A DNA stretch of 64,000 nt from Novosphingobium beihaiense (GCF_022832375.1 NZ_JALHLG010000016.1:58789-122788), one strand, 5' to 3'; positions 16,784 to 27,281 are shown, counted from the stretch's first letter. The notes: generated from the sequence alone by a model not told the origin. A program made the numbers and translations.

Positions 16784-18267
16784 ACCCTGTTTCCTTCCTT
16801 TCCGTTCCGCGCGCGCGTCTCTGGGCAGGGGGCGCTGCGATCGCGCTTCTGGCAGGCGCGGCTGGTTTTGGTCTTGCCGCTTTGACCCGTGCTCCTTCCG
16901 AACAGGCGGCGCCGGAGAATGCCGGCGGCAAGGTGCTCTACTGGTACGATCCGATGGTTCCCAACCAGCATTTTGACAAACCGGGCAAGTCGCCGTTCAT
17001 GGACATGCAGCTTGTTCCCAAATACGCAGGCGATGCGGGGAGCGAGGCCGGTGTGCGGATCGATCCCGCGTTGACGCAGAGCCTTGGCATGCGCACGGCA
17101 GCCGCCCACCGGGGAACGCTGGGCGGCGCGATCAGCGCGACGGGTGTCATTGCCTTCAACGAACGCGACGTTGCCATCGTCCAGCCCCGGGCGGGCGGAT
17201 TCGTGCAGCGGACCTACAACCGGGCGCCGGACGATCTGATCCGGGCCGGTGCGCCGATCGCGGACCTGCTGATCCCGGACTGGGGCGGCGCGCAGCAGGA
17301 ATATCTAGCGGCACTGGGCACTGGCGATGCCGGACTGGCCAGCGCGGCGCGGCAGCGGCTGCTGCTGCTGGGCATGCCGGCATCGACGGTGGCCGATGTG
17401 AAAAAGCATCGGCGGACCAGAACGGTTTATACGGTTACGGCCCCGATCGGGGGCACTATCTCCACGCTGGACGTGCGGCCGGGGATGACGGTTGCCCCGG
17501 GGCAGACGCTGGCACAGATCAACGGTCTTTCCAGCGTCTGGCTCGATGCGGCGGTTCCCGAAGCGGTGGCGGGGTCGGTCTCGCCGGGCCAGCGGGTGAC
17601 GGTATCGCTGTCCGCCTTTCCCGGCGAGACGCGGCAGGGACGGGTCAAGAACATCCTGCCTCAGGCGGCGGACAAGAGCCGCACGCTGACAGTGCGCATC
17701 GAACTGCCCAATCCCGGTCTCAAACTCAGGCCCGGCATGTTTGCGCAAGTGAACTTCGCAGGCAAGGAACGGCAGGCGCTGCTGGTGCCGTCCGAGGCGG
17801 TGATCCAGACCGGCAAGCGCAGCATCGTCATGCTCGCGTCCGGAAAGGGCCGCTACCGTCCGGCGGAAGTGCGAACCGGGCAGACGGCCGGAGGGCAGAC
17901 CGAGATTCTTGCCGGTCTGTCCGAAGGCGAGAAGGTGGTTACTTCGGGCCAGTTCCTGATCGATTCCGAAGCCAGTCTCGCCGGGATGGAGGTGCGCCCC
18001 GTGAGCGGCGAAGCCGGTTCGGGCCAGACGGCCAAGGCCTCTTCCTATGAAGCGCGCGGTGTCATCAAGAAGATCGGCCCGGCCGGGGTCACTCTCAAAC
18101 ACGAGCCGGTCCCGGCGCTTGGCTGGCCGGGCATGACCATGATGTTCCATCTCGCCAAGCCCATGCTGGCACATGGCTTCAAGGCGGGGGACCAGGTGCG
18201 CTTCACGTTCACCCAGAAAGAGGCCGGGCCGGAAATCCAGAGCATGAGCAAGGAGCCCGGCACATGA
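16780..18267 (+). CDS. cusB: CusB-type periplasmic adaptor with fused CusF-like domain
   Basis: A 495-residue membrane-fusion protein. Order: N-terminal anchor (about 10-35), heavy-metal-binding domain with [23 protein letters not shown] (51-83), barrel-sandwich/lipoyl and beta-barrel domains, then a C-terminal CusF-like domain (about 420-495). The last part has [18 protein letters not shown], which holds the His, Trp and two Met that bind Cu(I)/Ag(I) in CusF. A fused CusF-like tail is known from SilB of Cupriavidus. It links CusA to CusC and hands over metal. ATGA overlaps on both sides. Confidence 0.9.
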   Translation: MNPVSFLSVPRARLWAGGAAIALLAGAAGFGLAALTRAPSEQAAPENAGGKVLYWYDPMVPNQHFDKPGKSPFMDMQLVPKYAGDAGSEAGVRIDPALTQSLGMRTAAAHRGTLGGAISATGVIAFNERDVAIVQPRAGGFVQRTYNRAPDDLIRAGAPIADLLIPDWGGAQQEYLAALGTGDAGLASAARQRLLLLGMPASTVADVKKHRRTRTVYTVTAPIGGTISTLDVRPGMTVAPGQTLAQINGLSSVWLDAAVPEAVAGSVSPGQRVTVSLSAFPGETRQGRVKNILPQAADKSRTLTVRIELPNPGLKLRPGMFAQVNFAGKERQALLVPSEAVIQTGKRSIVMLASGKGRYRPAEVRTGQTAGGQTEILAGLSEGEKVVTSGQFLIDSEASLAGMEVRPVSGEAGSGQTAKASSYEARGVIKKIGPAGVTLKHEPVPALGWPGMTMMFHLAKPMLAHGFKAGDQVRFTFTQKEAGPEIQSMSKEPGT

Positions 18268-21200
18268 TCGAACGGCTGCTCGACTGGTCGATCGCCAACC
18301 GGCTGTTCGTGGTGCTTGCCGCTATCGCGCTGTCAGCGGCGGGTATTTGGGCGGTACGCACCACGCCGATCGATGCCTTGCCCGATCTGTCCGATGTGCA
18401 GGTGGTGATCCGCACCAGCTATCCGGGGCAGGCGCCCCGGGTCGTCGAGGATCAGGTCACTTATCCGCTTGCAACGGCCATGCTCTCGGTCCCGGGCGCG
18501 AAGACGGTGCGCGGGTATTCCTTCTTCGGGGACAGCTATGTCTATTTGATCTTCAAGGATGGCACCGATCTCTACTGGGCGCGCTCACGCGTGCTGGAGT
18601 ACCTCAATCAGGTGCAGGGCCAGCTGCCCGATGGCGTGAACAGCGCTCTTGGGCCCGATGCCACCGGCGTGGGCTGGATTTACGAATATGCACTGGTGGA
18701 CCGCACGGGCCAGCATGATCTCAGCCAGTTGCGCAGCATTCAGGACTGGTTCCTGCGCTACGAACTCAAGACCGTCCCCGGCATTGCCGAGGTGGCCAGC
18801 ATCGGCGGCATGGTGAAGCAATATCAGGTCGTGCTCGATCCGGTGAAGCTCGCCGGATATGGCGTGACCTTTCAGGACGCGGTGGCCGCGATCCGCAGGG
18901 CCAATCAGGAAACGGGCGGATCGGTCCTCGAAATGGGCGAGGCCGAATATATGGTCCGCGCCTCGGGCTATCTGCAGTCGCTCGACGACTTCCGCGCTAT
19001 TCCGCTCAAGACCGTTGCGGGCGGCGTGCCGGTTTCGCTGGGCGATGTCGCAACGATCCGGACTGGCCCGGAAATGCGGCGCGGCATTGCCGATCTGAAC
19101 GGGGAAGGCGAAGTGGCCGGGGGCGTCGTCATCCTGCGCCAGGGGGCGGATGCGCGCAGCGCCATCGCGGCCGTGAAGACCAGGCTTGCGGACTTGCGCA
19201 AAAGCCTGCCGCCCGGTGTGGAGATCGTCCCCACTTACGACCGCTCGCAGCTTATCGATGCCTCGGTCGAGAACCTGACCCACAAGCTGATCGAGGAATT
19301 CATCGTCGTTGCGGCCGTGTGCGCGCTGTTCTTGTGGCACGTGCGCTCGGCGCTGGTTGCGATCGTGACGCTGCCGCTGGGCGTGCTTGCTGCCTTTACC
19401 GTGATGCGGTTTCAGGGCGTCAGCGCCAACATCATGTCTCTGGGCGGTATTGCCATTGCCGTGGGGGCGATGGTCGATGCTGCGGTGGTCATGATCGAGA
19501 ATGCGCACAGGCATATCGAGCAGTGGACGCACGCCCATCCCGGCGAGCCTCTGGAAGGAACAACCCGCTGGCGCGTCATTGCGGATGCCGCGCGCGAGGT
19601 GGGCCCGGCGCTGTTCTTCAGCCTGCTGATCATCACGCTTTCGTTCCTGCCGGTTTTCACGTTGCAGGCGCAGGAAGGACGGCTGTTCTCGCCGCTGGCG
19701 TTCACCAAGACCTATTCGATGGCGGCGGCCGCGATCCTGTCGATCACGCTGGTTCCGGTCCTGATGGGCTGGCTTGTTCGCGGGCGCATACCCTCGGAAC
19801 AGGATAACCCGATCAATCGCTTTCTCACGCGCATCTATCGCCCCGCGCTCGATTGGGTGATGCAGCGGCCCAAGACCGTTCTTGTGGCTGCGGCGCTGGT
19901 CTTCCTCACCACGGCCTGGCCGGTGGCCAAGCTGGGGGGGGAATTCCTGCCGCCGCTGAATGAAGGGGACCTGCTCTACATGCCCTCCGCCCTTCCGGGT
20001 ATTTCGGCGGCGAAAGCGGGGCAGCTGCTCCAGCAGACCGACCGCCTGATCAAGACCGTGCCCGAAGTGGATAGCGTGTTCGGCAAGGCAGGCCGTGCTG
20101 ACACGGCAACCGATCCGGCCCCGCTGACGATGTTCGAGACCACTATTCGTTTCAAGCCGCGCGATCAGTGGCGGCCGGGCATGACGCCGGACAAGCTGGT
20201 CGACGAACTGGACCGGGTGGTGAAAGTGCCCGGGCTTTCCAACATCTGGGTTCCGCCGATCCGCAACCGGATCGACATGCTGGCCACCGGGATCAAGAGC
20301 CCGATCGGCATCAAGGTTTCCGGTGCGGACCTCAATGCGATCGACCGCGTCGCGCACCGGATCGAAACCGTGGCAAAGACCGTCCCCGGCGTCAGCTCTG
20401 CCCTGGCCGAACGGCTTGAGGGTGGGCGTTATGTCGATGTCGATATCGATCGGCAGGCGGCGGGGCGCTATGGCCTCAACATCGCAGACGTGCAGCAGAT
20501 CGTTGCCGGAGCGGTGGGCGGGGCCAATGTCGGCCGCACGGTAGAGGGGCTGGCGCGCTATCCCATCAATGTGCGCTACCCGCGCGAGGTGCGGGGCAAT
20601 GCCGATGCCTTGCGGGATCTGCCGGTGCTGACGCCGTCCGGCCAGCAAATCACGCTGGGCACGGTGGCTTCGCTGCGCATTGCCGACGGGCCGCCGATGC
20701 TCAAGAGTGAGAACGGGCGCCTTGTCAGCTATGTCTATATCGATGTGCGCGGGCGCGATCTCGCCTCGGTCGTCCATGATCTGCAGAGCGCGGTCTCGGC
20801 CAAGGTGGAACTGCCGCCGGGGATCAGCATCGCCTATGCAGGGCAGTTCGAATACCTCACCCGTGCGGTTTCGCGGCTGAAGATCGTTGTTCCGGCAACG
20901 CTTGCGATCATATTCCTGCTGCTCTTCCTGATTTTCCGCCGGTGGGATGAAGCGGCGCTGATCATGGGCACGCTGCCCTTTGCGCTGACGGGCGGCTTCT
21001 GGCTGCTCTACCTGCTCGGTTACAGCCAGTCGGTGGCAACCGGTGTCGGTTTTATTGCGCTGGCAGGCGTTGCCGCCGAATTCGGCGTGGTGATGCTGCT
21101 GTACCTCAAGCACGCGCTTGAGAGGCATGGTGACAACCCGGGGCGGGCCACTGTTGAGGCGGCGGTTCGCGAAGGCGCACTGCTGCGGGTGCGGCCCAAG

Positions 21201-21416
21201 GCGATGACTGTCGCAGTCATCCTTGCCGGGCTTTTGCCCATTCTCGTTAGCACCGGGGCCGGTTCGGAGATCATGAGCCGGATTGCCGCCCCCATGATCG
21301 GGGGCATGATAACGGCGCCGCTGCTCTCGATGTTCGTCATCCCCGCCGGTTACCTGCTGATGCGTTCGCCGCGGAAATCGCGCTCCGAACGCAGCCTTTC
21401 GAAAGGAGAAGTCTGA
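18264..21416 (+). CDS. cusA: CusA/CzcA-family heavy-metal RND transporter
   Basis: A 1050-residue inner-membrane proton-driven pump of the HME-RND family. It starts [23 protein letters not shown], typical of the family; TM4 holds [28 protein letters not shown] with the conserved Asp and Glu of the proton relay. Large periplasmic loops lie at about 40-330 and 560-860. Length matches CusA/SilA. It is the driving subunit of the operon, with overlaps to cusB and the cusF-like gene. Substrate (Cu(I)/Ag(I)) is inferred from the CusF domains beside it, not from its own Met ladder, which I did not fully map. Confidence 0.92.
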   Translation: MIERLLDWSIANRLFVVLAAIALSAAGIWAVRTTPIDALPDLSDVQVVIRTSYPGQAPRVVEDQVTYPLATAMLSVPGAKTVRGYSFFGDSYVYLIFKDGTDLYWARSRVLEYLNQVQGQLPDGVNSALGPDATGVGWIYEYALVDRTGQHDLSQLRSIQDWFLRYELKTVPGIAEVASIGGMVKQYQVVLDPVKLAGYGVTFQDAVAAIRRANQETGGSVLEMGEAEYMVRASGYLQSLDDFRAIPLKTVAGGVPVSLGDVATIRTGPEMRRGIADLNGEGEVAGGVVILRQGADARSAIAAVKTRLADLRKSLPPGVEIVPTYDRSQLIDASVENLTHKLIEEFIVVAAVCALFLWHVRSALVAIVTLPLGVLAAFTVMRFQGVSANIMSLGGIAIAVGAMVDAAVVMIENAHRHIEQWTHAHPGEPLEGTTRWRVIADAAREVGPALFFSLLIITLSFLPVFTLQAQEGRLFSPLAFTKTYSMAAAAILSITLVPVLMGWLVRGRIPSEQDNPINRFLTRIYRPALDWVMQRPKTVLVAAALVFLTTAWPVAKLGGEFLPPLNEGDLLYMPSALPGISAAKAGQLLQQTDRLIKTVPEVDSVFGKAGRADTATDPAPLTMFETTIRFKPRDQWRPGMTPDKLVDELDRVVKVPGLSNIWVPPIRNRIDMLATGIKSPIGIKVSGADLNAIDRVAHRIETVAKTVPGVSSALAERLEGGRYVDVDIDRQAAGRYGLNIADVQQIVAGAVGGANVGRTVEGLARYPINVRYPREVRGNADALRDLPVLTPSGQQITLGTVASLRIADGPPMLKSENGRLVSYVYIDVRGRDLASVVHDLQSAVSAKVELPPGISIAYAGQFEYLTRAVSRLKIVVPATLAIIFLLLFLIFRRWDEAALIMGTLPFALTGGFWLLYLLGYSQSVATGVGFIALAGVAAEFGVVMLLYLKHALERHGDNPGRATVEAAVREGALLRVRPKAMTVAVILAGLLPILVSTGAGSEIMSRIAAPMIGGMITAPLLSMFVIPAGYLLMRSPRKSRSERSLSKGEV

Positions 21417-21823
21417 TGAAGCCCTTTGTTGTTACGATGCTGTTCCCGGCGCTGCTGCTGGCGGCGTGCGGGCAGGAGACGCCCAAGGCGCCTGCAAGCC
21501 CCGCCACCATGGGTGAAATGCCCGGTCATGACATGGCCGGAATGGGCGATGCCATGGGCGGCAGCGACGCTACCATGCCGATGTCCGGCACGGAGATGCC
21601 CGGTATGGTCAGCGGCATGGGCATGATCACGGCCGTCAATCCCGCAGATGGCACGGTTACGATCAAGCATGGCCCGATTCCGGCTGCGCACTGGCCTGCG
21701 ATGACCATGATGTTCCATGCCGGTCCCGGGCTGCTTAAAGGTATGAAGGCCGGAGACAAAGTGTCCTTCGATCTCAAGCTGGAAGACGATGGCGGCACAA
21801 TCACGGCTATGAACAAGCAGTGA
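21416..21823 (+). CDS. CusF-like periplasmic copper/silver-binding lipoprotein
   Basis: A 135-residue protein with a lipobox (LLLAAC at residues 12-17), then a Met-rich linker (MGEMPGHDMAGMGDAMGG...) and a CusF domain from about residue 65. IKHGPIPAAHWPAMTMMF provides the His, Trp and paired Met metal site. It resembles the CusF-like tail of the CusB in the same operon, so the locus encodes this domain twice, once tethered to the adaptor and once lipid-anchored. It probably delivers Cu(I)/Ag(I) to the pump. Start overlaps the cusA stop by one base. Confidence 0.88.
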   Translation: MKPFVVTMLFPALLLAACGQETPKAPASPATMGEMPGHDMAGMGDAMGGSDATMPMSGTEMPGMVSGMGMITAVNPADGTVTIKHGPIPAAHWPAMTMMFHAGPGLLKGMKAGDKVSFDLKLEDDGGTITAMNKQ

Positions 21824-21901
21824 TTGCGTGCCTTCCGGTGTGGATCGTTCCAGGCCCACCTTTGCACATCGATGCCGGGACAGATCCCCCGCTCGCCCGA
21901 A

Positions 21902-21918
21902 CTTAATGTTTCTTAATG
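21902..21918 (+). promoter_or_regulatory. Direct repeat CTTAATG with 10-bp period
   Basis: CTTAATG-TTT-CTTAATG places two identical 7-mers exactly one helical turn apart, 116 bases before the chosen start of the outer-membrane factor gene. This arrangement is common for OmpR/PhoB-family response-regulator boxes. A GC-rich inverted repeat (TCCCCC...GGGGGA, 21931-21952) follows. No two-component gene lies in the window, so the assignment is tentative. Confidence 0.3.
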
Positions 21919-22033
21919 CCTTCTTGGGCTTCCCCCTTGCGAAAGCGGGGGATAGTAAAGGCGCGATGCACTGGCGTTGCGGACAGTGATGCTGCCTGCC
22001 GGAACTGGGGAAACGCAAATTGGAAGGCAGAAA

Positions 22034-23521
22034 GTGTCGCATCGTTTGATGGCCGCTGGCTCATTTGGTTTTGCGTGTCCGGCCCGATCGCGGCGGATTT
22101 CTGTCCGATCGCTTGTTCTTGGCGTTGCCATGGCGGGGCTGGCGGGATGTACTGCGGCTAATTCTGCGCAACCGGAGCTGCCAGGACGCACGCCCGCGCA
22201 ATGGTCGGAAGTGAAGGCGCGGCCCGTTTCGCAAGACCTTTCGCAGTATTGGACGCAGCTTGACGATCCGGTGCTGACCAGACTGGTCGAACAGGCCATC
22301 GCCAACAATCTGGACATGGCGCAGGCAGCGGCGCGGCTCGATCAGGCGCGGGCCGCGCTAAAGGGCGCGCAGTCGCAGTATTTCCCGCAAGTGTCCGGCA
22401 ATGCCGGTGCGCAGAAGGACGTTGGCGACCTGGCGCGCAAGGATGTGCAATATTCGCTGGGCGGCAGCGCGAGCTGGGAAATCGATCTGTTCGGGCGGAT
22501 CGGCGGATCGGTGGCGGCATCGCGGGCCGATCTGGCTGCCGCCGGATATTCGCTGGCGGACATGCAGCGCCTCGTGGCCGGGCAAGTCGCGCAAAACGTG
22601 ATCTCGGCGCGGGCGACGGCGGCGCAGCTGGCGATTGCCCGCTCCACGCTGGCGAACGACGCGGAGAATTTGCAGATCGCGCGCTGGCGCAACGAGGCGG
22701 GGCTCGTGTCCAGCCTCGATGTCGAGCAGGCGCGGGGGCAGCGCGCGCAGAGCGCGGCCGCGATCCCGCAGCTCGAAAGCAACCTTGCCGCAACGGCCAA
22801 CGCGATCTCTACGCTCATTGGCGAACCGCCCGGCCGGGTGCTGGCGCTGCTTGAGGAACAGCAGCCCGCAACAGTGCCGGTGCCGCCCGTGCTCGCCGGG
22901 TTCGCGCCTCCGGCCGAAGTGCTGCGCCGCCGCCCGGACGTGCGCGCCGCAGAGGCCTCGCTGGTGGCGGACAGCGCGCGGGTAGGCGTGGCGAAAGCCC
23001 AGCTTTTGCCGCTGCTCCAGCTTAGCGGGCAAGTGAATACGGCGGCTCCGCGTATCGGCGATCTGTTCGATATCGTGACGGGCGGCCTGTTCGCCACGGT
23101 GTCCCAGCTGATCTTCGATGGCGGCCGGGCGCGGGCCAATGTGCGCGGGGCCCAGGCTGCCGCGCGCGGATCGCTGGCCGCCTGGCACAAGGCGATCCTG
23201 ACGGCGCTGGCCGATGTGGAAACCGCCGCAACGGCCGAAGACGCAGCGCGCCGCCGCCTCGCATCCACGCGCGAGGCACTCGATGCGGCCAATAGCGCCG
23301 CGATCCTCGCGCGCAGCCAGTACCGCGCCGGATTGACCGATTTCGTCACGCTGCTCAACGTGGAAAGCCGGTTGCTTTCGGCCCGCAACGCCGTTGTCCA
23401 GACGGAGGCGGCGCGGGCCAGTGCCTTCGTTCAGCTCACGCAGGCGCTGGGCGGCGGATGGACGGCAAGCCAGTATCCGCTTCTGCCCGGCAAAGGCGCT
23501 GCAAACTACGGGAATCCTTGA
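22034..23521 (+). CDS. NodT-family RND/ABC outer-membrane lipoprotein
   Basis: About 495 residues of a TolC-like outer-membrane factor with a lipobox (VAMAGLAGC) and the NodT signature order: QLDDPVLTRLVEQAIANNLDMAQAAARLDQARA, SWEIDLFGRIGG, RRRPDVRAAEASLVA and TDFVTLLNVESRLLSARN. It would provide the exit duct for the MacA/MacB-type pump encoded directly downstream, with which it overlaps (TGATG). The start is uncertain: GTG at 22034 has GGAAGG upstream, while ATG at 22049 and TTG at 21977 are other options. Confidence 0.85.
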   Translation: MSHRLMAAGSFGFACPARSRRISVRSLVLGVAMAGLAGCTAANSAQPELPGRTPAQWSEVKARPVSQDLSQYWTQLDDPVLTRLVEQAIANNLDMAQAAARLDQARAALKGAQSQYFPQVSGNAGAQKDVGDLARKDVQYSLGGSASWEIDLFGRIGGSVAASRADLAAAGYSLADMQRLVAGQVAQNVISARATAAQLAIARSTLANDAENLQIARWRNEAGLVSSLDVEQARGQRAQSAAAIPQLESNLAATANAISTLIGEPPGRVLALLEEQQPATVPVPPVLAGFAPPAEVLRRRPDVRAAEASLVADSARVGVAKAQLLPLLQLSGQVNTAAPRIGDLFDIVTGGLFATVSQLIFDGGRARANVRGAQAAARGSLAAWHKAILTALADVETAATAEDAARRRLASTREALDAANSAAILARSQYRAGLTDFVTLLNVESRLLSARNAVVQTEAARASAFVQLTQALGGGWTASQYPLLPGKGAANYGNP

Positions 23522-24852
23522 TGAACGATCCAGAGACAGGGCAGGCCGCCAGCCAGGATGGAACCGATCTGGCCGAGTTCCTGGGGGAACAGCCCCGGCC
23601 GCGCTGGCGCCGCTGGCTCAAGTGGGGGCTGATCGGCCTCGCGGTTCTGCTGCTGGCCTTGCTGATCGCGCGCTGCGCCGGGGGCAAGGGCGAGCCGGAC
23701 TATTTCAGCGAGCCGGTCCGCAAGGCCTCGCTCAGTCTCACGGTTACGGCAACGGGCAGCATCCGCCCGACCAACATGGTGCAGGTCGGGTCCGAGATTT
23801 CGGGCAAGATCGACAAGATCATGGTCGATGTGAACGATCGTGTCACCAAGGGGCAGGTGGTGGCGGTCATAAACACCGATGTGATCGATGACCAGATCCG
23901 GCAGGCCCGCGCCAATCTCGATGCCGCAAAGGCTTCGGTCGAACAGGCCAAGGCCACGCTCGATGTCGATGCGGCGCAGCTTGCGCGGCTGCAGACGGTT
24001 TACGAGGCCTCGGCGGGCAAAGTGCCATCGAAGACCGAACTGCAGGCCGCCGAGGGTGCCGTCACGCGAGACCGGGCCACGATTGCCTCTGCACGGGCCA
24101 ACGTGGTTGCCATGCAGGCCACGCTGTCGAGCGCGCAAACCACGCGGTCGCGCGCTGTAATCCGATCGCCGGTTTCCGGCGTGGTGCTGGCAAGGCAGGT
24201 CGAGCCGGGGCAGACCGTGGCCGCGTCTTTCAACACGCCGACGCTGTTCATCATCGCCGAGGATCTTTCCGCCATGCAATTGCGTGTGTCGATCGACGAG
24301 GCGGATATCGGCCAGGTTCATGCGGGGGACAAGGCGCAGTTCACGGTCGATGCCTATCCGGGGCGCAAGTTCGATGCCGTGGTGGACCGCGTGGACCTGG
24401 CCTCCACCAATACGGCCAGCACGCTCAACGCATCGAGCAACGCCGCCGCCGGGGGAAACACGGACACCGTGGTGGAATACGAGGCCCGGCTGACGGTGGA
24501 CAATGCGGACGGCCTGCTGCGCCCCGGCATGACTGCGACCGCCACGATCGCGACCGCCAGCACCGGGCAGCAGCTTCTGGTTCCCAACAGCGCACTGCGC
24601 TTCAAGCCGGACCACAAGAAGAAGGAAGAGGGAGGCGTGCTCAATCCCCAGATCGGACTTCAGCAGGCCGAGCAGCAGGCGTCCATTGGCATCGGCAGCA
24701 CGCAGCAGGTCTACGTGCTGGAGCCGGACGGCACGCTCAAGCCGATCAAGGTCGTGACCGGACAGAGCGATGGCCGGATGACGGTGGTCAAGGCCGAGGC
24801 GCTCAAGGCAGGCATAAAGGTTGTGACCGGGATCAAGGCCAAGGGCACATGA
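23521..24852 (+). CDS. macA: MacA-type periplasmic adaptor
   Basis: A 443-residue membrane-fusion protein with a single N-terminal membrane anchor (WLKWGLIGLAVLLLALLIARC at about 39-59). The HlyD/MacA order follows: ASLSLTVTATGSIRPTNMVQVGSEISGKI (barrel-sandwich half), a coiled-coil hairpin rich in Ala/Gln, RSPVSGVVLARQVEPGQTV (second half), and beta-barrel/membrane-proximal domains. It couples the ABC pump downstream to the outer-membrane factor upstream. The ATG at 23521 overlaps the previous stop. Substrate may be macrolide-like, peptide or lipid; it is not evident. Confidence 0.88.
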   Translation: MNDPETGQAASQDGTDLAEFLGEQPRPRWRRWLKWGLIGLAVLLLALLIARCAGGKGEPDYFSEPVRKASLSLTVTATGSIRPTNMVQVGSEISGKIDKIMVDVNDRVTKGQVVAVINTDVIDDQIRQARANLDAAKASVEQAKATLDVDAAQLARLQTVYEASAGKVPSKTELQAAEGAVTRDRATIASARANVVAMQATLSSAQTTRSRAVIRSPVSGVVLARQVEPGQTVAASFNTPTLFIIAEDLSAMQLRVSIDEADIGQVHAGDKAQFTVDAYPGRKFDAVVDRVDLASTNTASTLNASSNAAAGGNTDTVVEYEARLTVDNADGLLRPGMTATATIATASTGQQLLVPNSALRFKPDHKKKEEGGVLNPQIGLQQAEQQASIGIGSTQQVYVLEPDGTLKPIKVVTGQSDGRMTVVKAEALKAGIKVVTGIKAKGT

Positions 24853-25553
24853 CACCTCCCGCGCCGCCGCTGATTGAGCTGGAAGGCATCACCAAAGTCT
24901 TCGGCACAGGCGATGCCGCCTTCCAGGCGCTGCGCGGTGTGGACATGCAGATCGAAAGCGGGGATTTCGTGGCCGTGATGGGCCCGTCGGGCTCGGGCAA
25001 ATCGACGACGATGAACATCCTGGGCTGCCTCGACACGCCCACGTCGGGCGTGTTCCGCTTTCGCGGAATGGAAGTGCAGGCGCTCGATCGCGATCAGCGC
25101 TCGCTGCTGCGGCGGCGCTATCTGGGCTTCGTATTTCAGGGGTTCAACCTTCTGGCGCGGACCAGCGCGCTGGAAAACGTGGAGCTGCCGCTGCTCTACC
25201 GCGGCGAAAAGAAGTCCGTGCGGCGCGCGGCGGCCATGAAGGCGCTCGATCAGGTGGGGCTTGCGCCTTGGGCAGACCATACCCCGGCCGAACTGTCCGG
25301 CGGCCAGCAGCAGCGCGTTGCCATTGCCCGCGCGCTCGTAACCGAACCGGATGTGCTGCTGGCGGATGAGCCTACCGGTAACCTCGATACCGAACGATCG
25401 GCGGAAATCATGCACCTGCTGCAGGAGCTAAACCGGGGCGGCATTACGATCCTGATGGTGACGCACGAAGCCGAGATGGCGGCCTTCGCGCACAATATCA
25501 TCCACTTTCGCGACGGGCTGGTGGAACGCATCGAAACAGGAAAGGACGCCTGA
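24849..25553 (+). CDS. ABC transporter ATP-binding subunit, MacB/LolD type
   Basis: A 234-residue ATPase with Walker A GPSGSGKST, Q-loop FVFQGFNLLARTSALENVELPLLYRG, signature LSGGQQQRVAIARAL and Walker B VLLADEPTGNLDT. The x-loop/EN motif and length are those of MacB-superfamily (LolD-like) ATPases. Canonical E. coli MacB fuses this domain with the permease; here they are separate genes with overlapping start and stop codons. Confidence 0.92.
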   Translation: MTPPAPPLIELEGITKVFGTGDAAFQALRGVDMQIESGDFVAVMGPSGSGKSTTMNILGCLDTPTSGVFRFRGMEVQALDRDQRSLLRRRYLGFVFQGFNLLARTSALENVELPLLYRGEKKSVRRAAAMKALDQVGLAPWADHTPAELSGGQQQRVAIARALVTEPDVLLADEPTGNLDTERSAEIMHLLQELNRGGITILMVTHEAEMAAFAHNIIHFRDGLVERIETGKDA

Positions 25554-26764
25554 TGTTCCGGATGTTCGGTGCCACGCTGCTGCTGGCCATGCGCGAGATC
25601 CGGCGGCATCTGCTGCGCTCGTTTCTCACCACGCTGGGCATCGTGATCGGCGTTGCCGCCGTGGTGACGATGGTGACGCTGGGCAACGGCGTCACCGCGT
25701 CGGTGCAGAACCAGATATCCTCGCTCGGTTCCAACGTGCTGATCGTCCTGCCCACACGCGGGAGCGGCTCCCAGGTCGCGTGGCGCCCGTTCAAGGAAGC
25801 GGACGTGACGGCGGTTTCAGAGCAGATCGCGGGTGTCGAATATGTCGCGGGCAGCGTTTCGAAGAATGTGAATGCCTATCACAACGGCCAGGTCTGGCAG
25901 ACCAGCGTGCGCGGCGCCGACATGGCCTTCCTCTTGGCGCAGTCGATGCAGGTCGAGCGGGGAAGGGGCTTCACCTCTGCCGAGGAAAGCGCGGGCAAGG
26001 ACGTGTGCATTATCGGCCAGAAGGTTGAACAGCAGATCTTCGTTGCCGGTATCGAGCCGATGGGAGAGACCATGCGTCTGGCCAATGTGCCGTGCACGGT
26101 GGTTGGCGTGATGAAGGAACGCGGCACCAGCGGGGGCGGGCAGGACGAGGACAATCAGGTCATCATGCCGCTCAAGACGGTGCAGCGGCGCTTCACCGGC
26201 AATAACGACCTGCAGTATTTCGTGGTCAAATATGCCAGCGGCTATTCCGGCACGGCGGTCCAGGACGCGCTGGTGCAATTGCTGCGCCAGCGGCGGTTGC
26301 TACAGGCCGGAGAAGGAAACAATTTCAACATCATCGATACCGCGCAGGTCAATCAGGCCGTCTCTGCCGCGACCGGGGCGCTGACGGCCATGGTCGCCGC
26401 CATTGCGGCCATCAGCCTGGCTGTGGGCGGCATCGGGATCATGAACATCATGCTGGTGTCCGTGACCGAGCGCACGCGTGAGATCGGCATTCGCCTCGCC
26501 ATCGGCGCTCTGGCGCGCGAAGTGCGGATGCAGTTCCTGACCGAGGCGGTGGTGCTGTGCTGCTTCGGCGGCCTGACCGGGCTGGTGCTGGCATTTGCGC
26601 TATCGTTCGGCCTGTCGAAAGCGATCGACGTGCCGTTCATGTTCAGCCCCATGGTCAATGTGCTGAGCTTCCTGTTCTCGGCCCTGATGGGGATAGCCTT
26701 TGGCTACTACCCCGCCCGCCGGGCATCCCGCCTCGATCCGATCGAGGCCTTGCGCCACGAGTAA
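25553..26764 (+). CDS. ABC transporter permease, MacB type
   Basis: A 403-residue permease with the MacB four-TM layout: TM1 in FLTTLGIVIGVAAVVTMVTLGNG, a large periplasmic MacB_PCD domain (about 40-280), then three C-terminal TM segments including IAAISLAVGGIGIMNIMLVSVTERTREIGIRLAIGA, the FtsX-domain signature. MacB-type systems move substrates from the periplasm through the outer-membrane duct by mechanotransmission. Last gene of the four-gene operon; followed by a strong hairpin shared with the convergent gene. Confidence 0.92.
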   Translation: MFRMFGATLLLAMREIRRHLLRSFLTTLGIVIGVAAVVTMVTLGNGVTASVQNQISSLGSNVLIVLPTRGSGSQVAWRPFKEADVTAVSEQIAGVEYVAGSVSKNVNAYHNGQVWQTSVRGADMAFLLAQSMQVERGRGFTSAEESAGKDVCIIGQKVEQQIFVAGIEPMGETMRLANVPCTVVGVMKERGTSGGGQDEDNQVIMPLKTVQRRFTGNNDLQYFVVKYASGYSGTAVQDALVQLLRQRRLLQAGEGNNFNIIDTAQVNQAVSAATGALTAMVAAIAAISLAVGGIGIMNIMLVSVTERTREIGIRLAIGALAREVRMQFLTEAVVLCCFGGLTGLVLAFALSFGLSKAIDVPFMFSPMVNVLSFLFSALMGIAFGYYPARRASRLDPIEALRHE

Positions 26765-26765
26765 T

Positions 26766-26804
26766 GCCAAAAGTGCGATGGGCCTGCCTCATCGCACTTT
26801 TGGC
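26766..26804. terminator. Bidirectional terminator hairpin
   Basis: A perfect 15-bp inverted repeat, GCCAAAAGTGCGATG / CATCGCACTTTTGGC, with a 9-base loop sits in the 46-base gap between two convergent genes. The stem includes AAAA on the 5' side and TTTT on the 3' side, so each strand ends the hairpin with a short U-run. It probably stops both transcripts. Confidence 0.75.
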
Positions 26805-26810
26805 TCAGGC

Positions 26811-27281
26811 TCAGTTTTCGTGCGGCCAGAGCACGTCGAGCCGCGAACATGCGATGCGCCAGCCTGCGCCGGTGCGCAGATATTGGTCACGGTAGAGCCC
26901 CAGCAGCAGGAACGGGTGCCTTTCTTCCGGCCGGTCGGTGACGAAATCGAGGAGGTAGCAGCTGCCTTGCGCGGTGTCCGGGCCGGTGAGGGTGATCTGG
27001 TGGTTTGCCACCGCATGGAGGAACGGGAAGCTTTCACGCCCAAGCGTATCGAAGCTGACGAAAGCCTCGGCCAGGCTCTTCCTGATTTCGGCGAGCCCCT
27101 TCATCGTACCCACCGTCACGGCCACTTCGGCATCTTCGGTGAAGACTTCGTCCATGCGGCTGGCCTGCCCGCCGTCCAGCAGCGCGCTGTAGTGAAGGCG
27201 CAGGGTGCGAATGGCTTCCTTGTCGAGGAGCGCCGCGACGCGCGGATCGAGCGACGGCGGCGTGTTTTCAGCCTCAGTCAT
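26811..27281 (-). CDS. NTF2-like (SnoaL-type) protein
   Basis: A 156-residue protein with the alpha+beta cone-shaped NTF2-like fold pattern: helical start EAIRTLRLHYSALLDGGQASRMDEVFTEDAEVAV, then a GTMKGLAEIRKSL helix and the antiparallel sheet HAVANHQITL ... GSCYLLDFV ... GWRIACSRLDVLW. The family includes isomerases, dehydratases and non-catalytic members; no active-site set is clear enough to pick one. It overlaps the flavoenzyme gene upstream by eight bases, so they are co-transcribed. Confidence 0.75.
   Translation of the reverse strand: MTEAENTPPSLDPRVAALLDKEAIRTLRLHYSALLDGGQASRMDEVFTEDAEVAVTVGTMKGLAEIRKSLAEAFVSFDTLGRESFPFLHAVANHQITLTGPDTAQGSCYLLDFVTDRPEERHPFLLLGLYRDQYLRTGAGWRIACSRLDVLWPHEN

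Noticed and set aside
18585..21128. 847-codon open frame antisense to cusA
   Set aside because: High-GC codon bias leaves long antisense frames open. The translation is rich in Arg, His and Gln without domains, and cusA on the plus strand has full family conservation.
25553..26764. A frameshifted macB, because ATPase and permease are separate
   Set aside because: Each part is complete with its own start, and the overlap of start and stop codons is normal for two-gene MacB-type systems.
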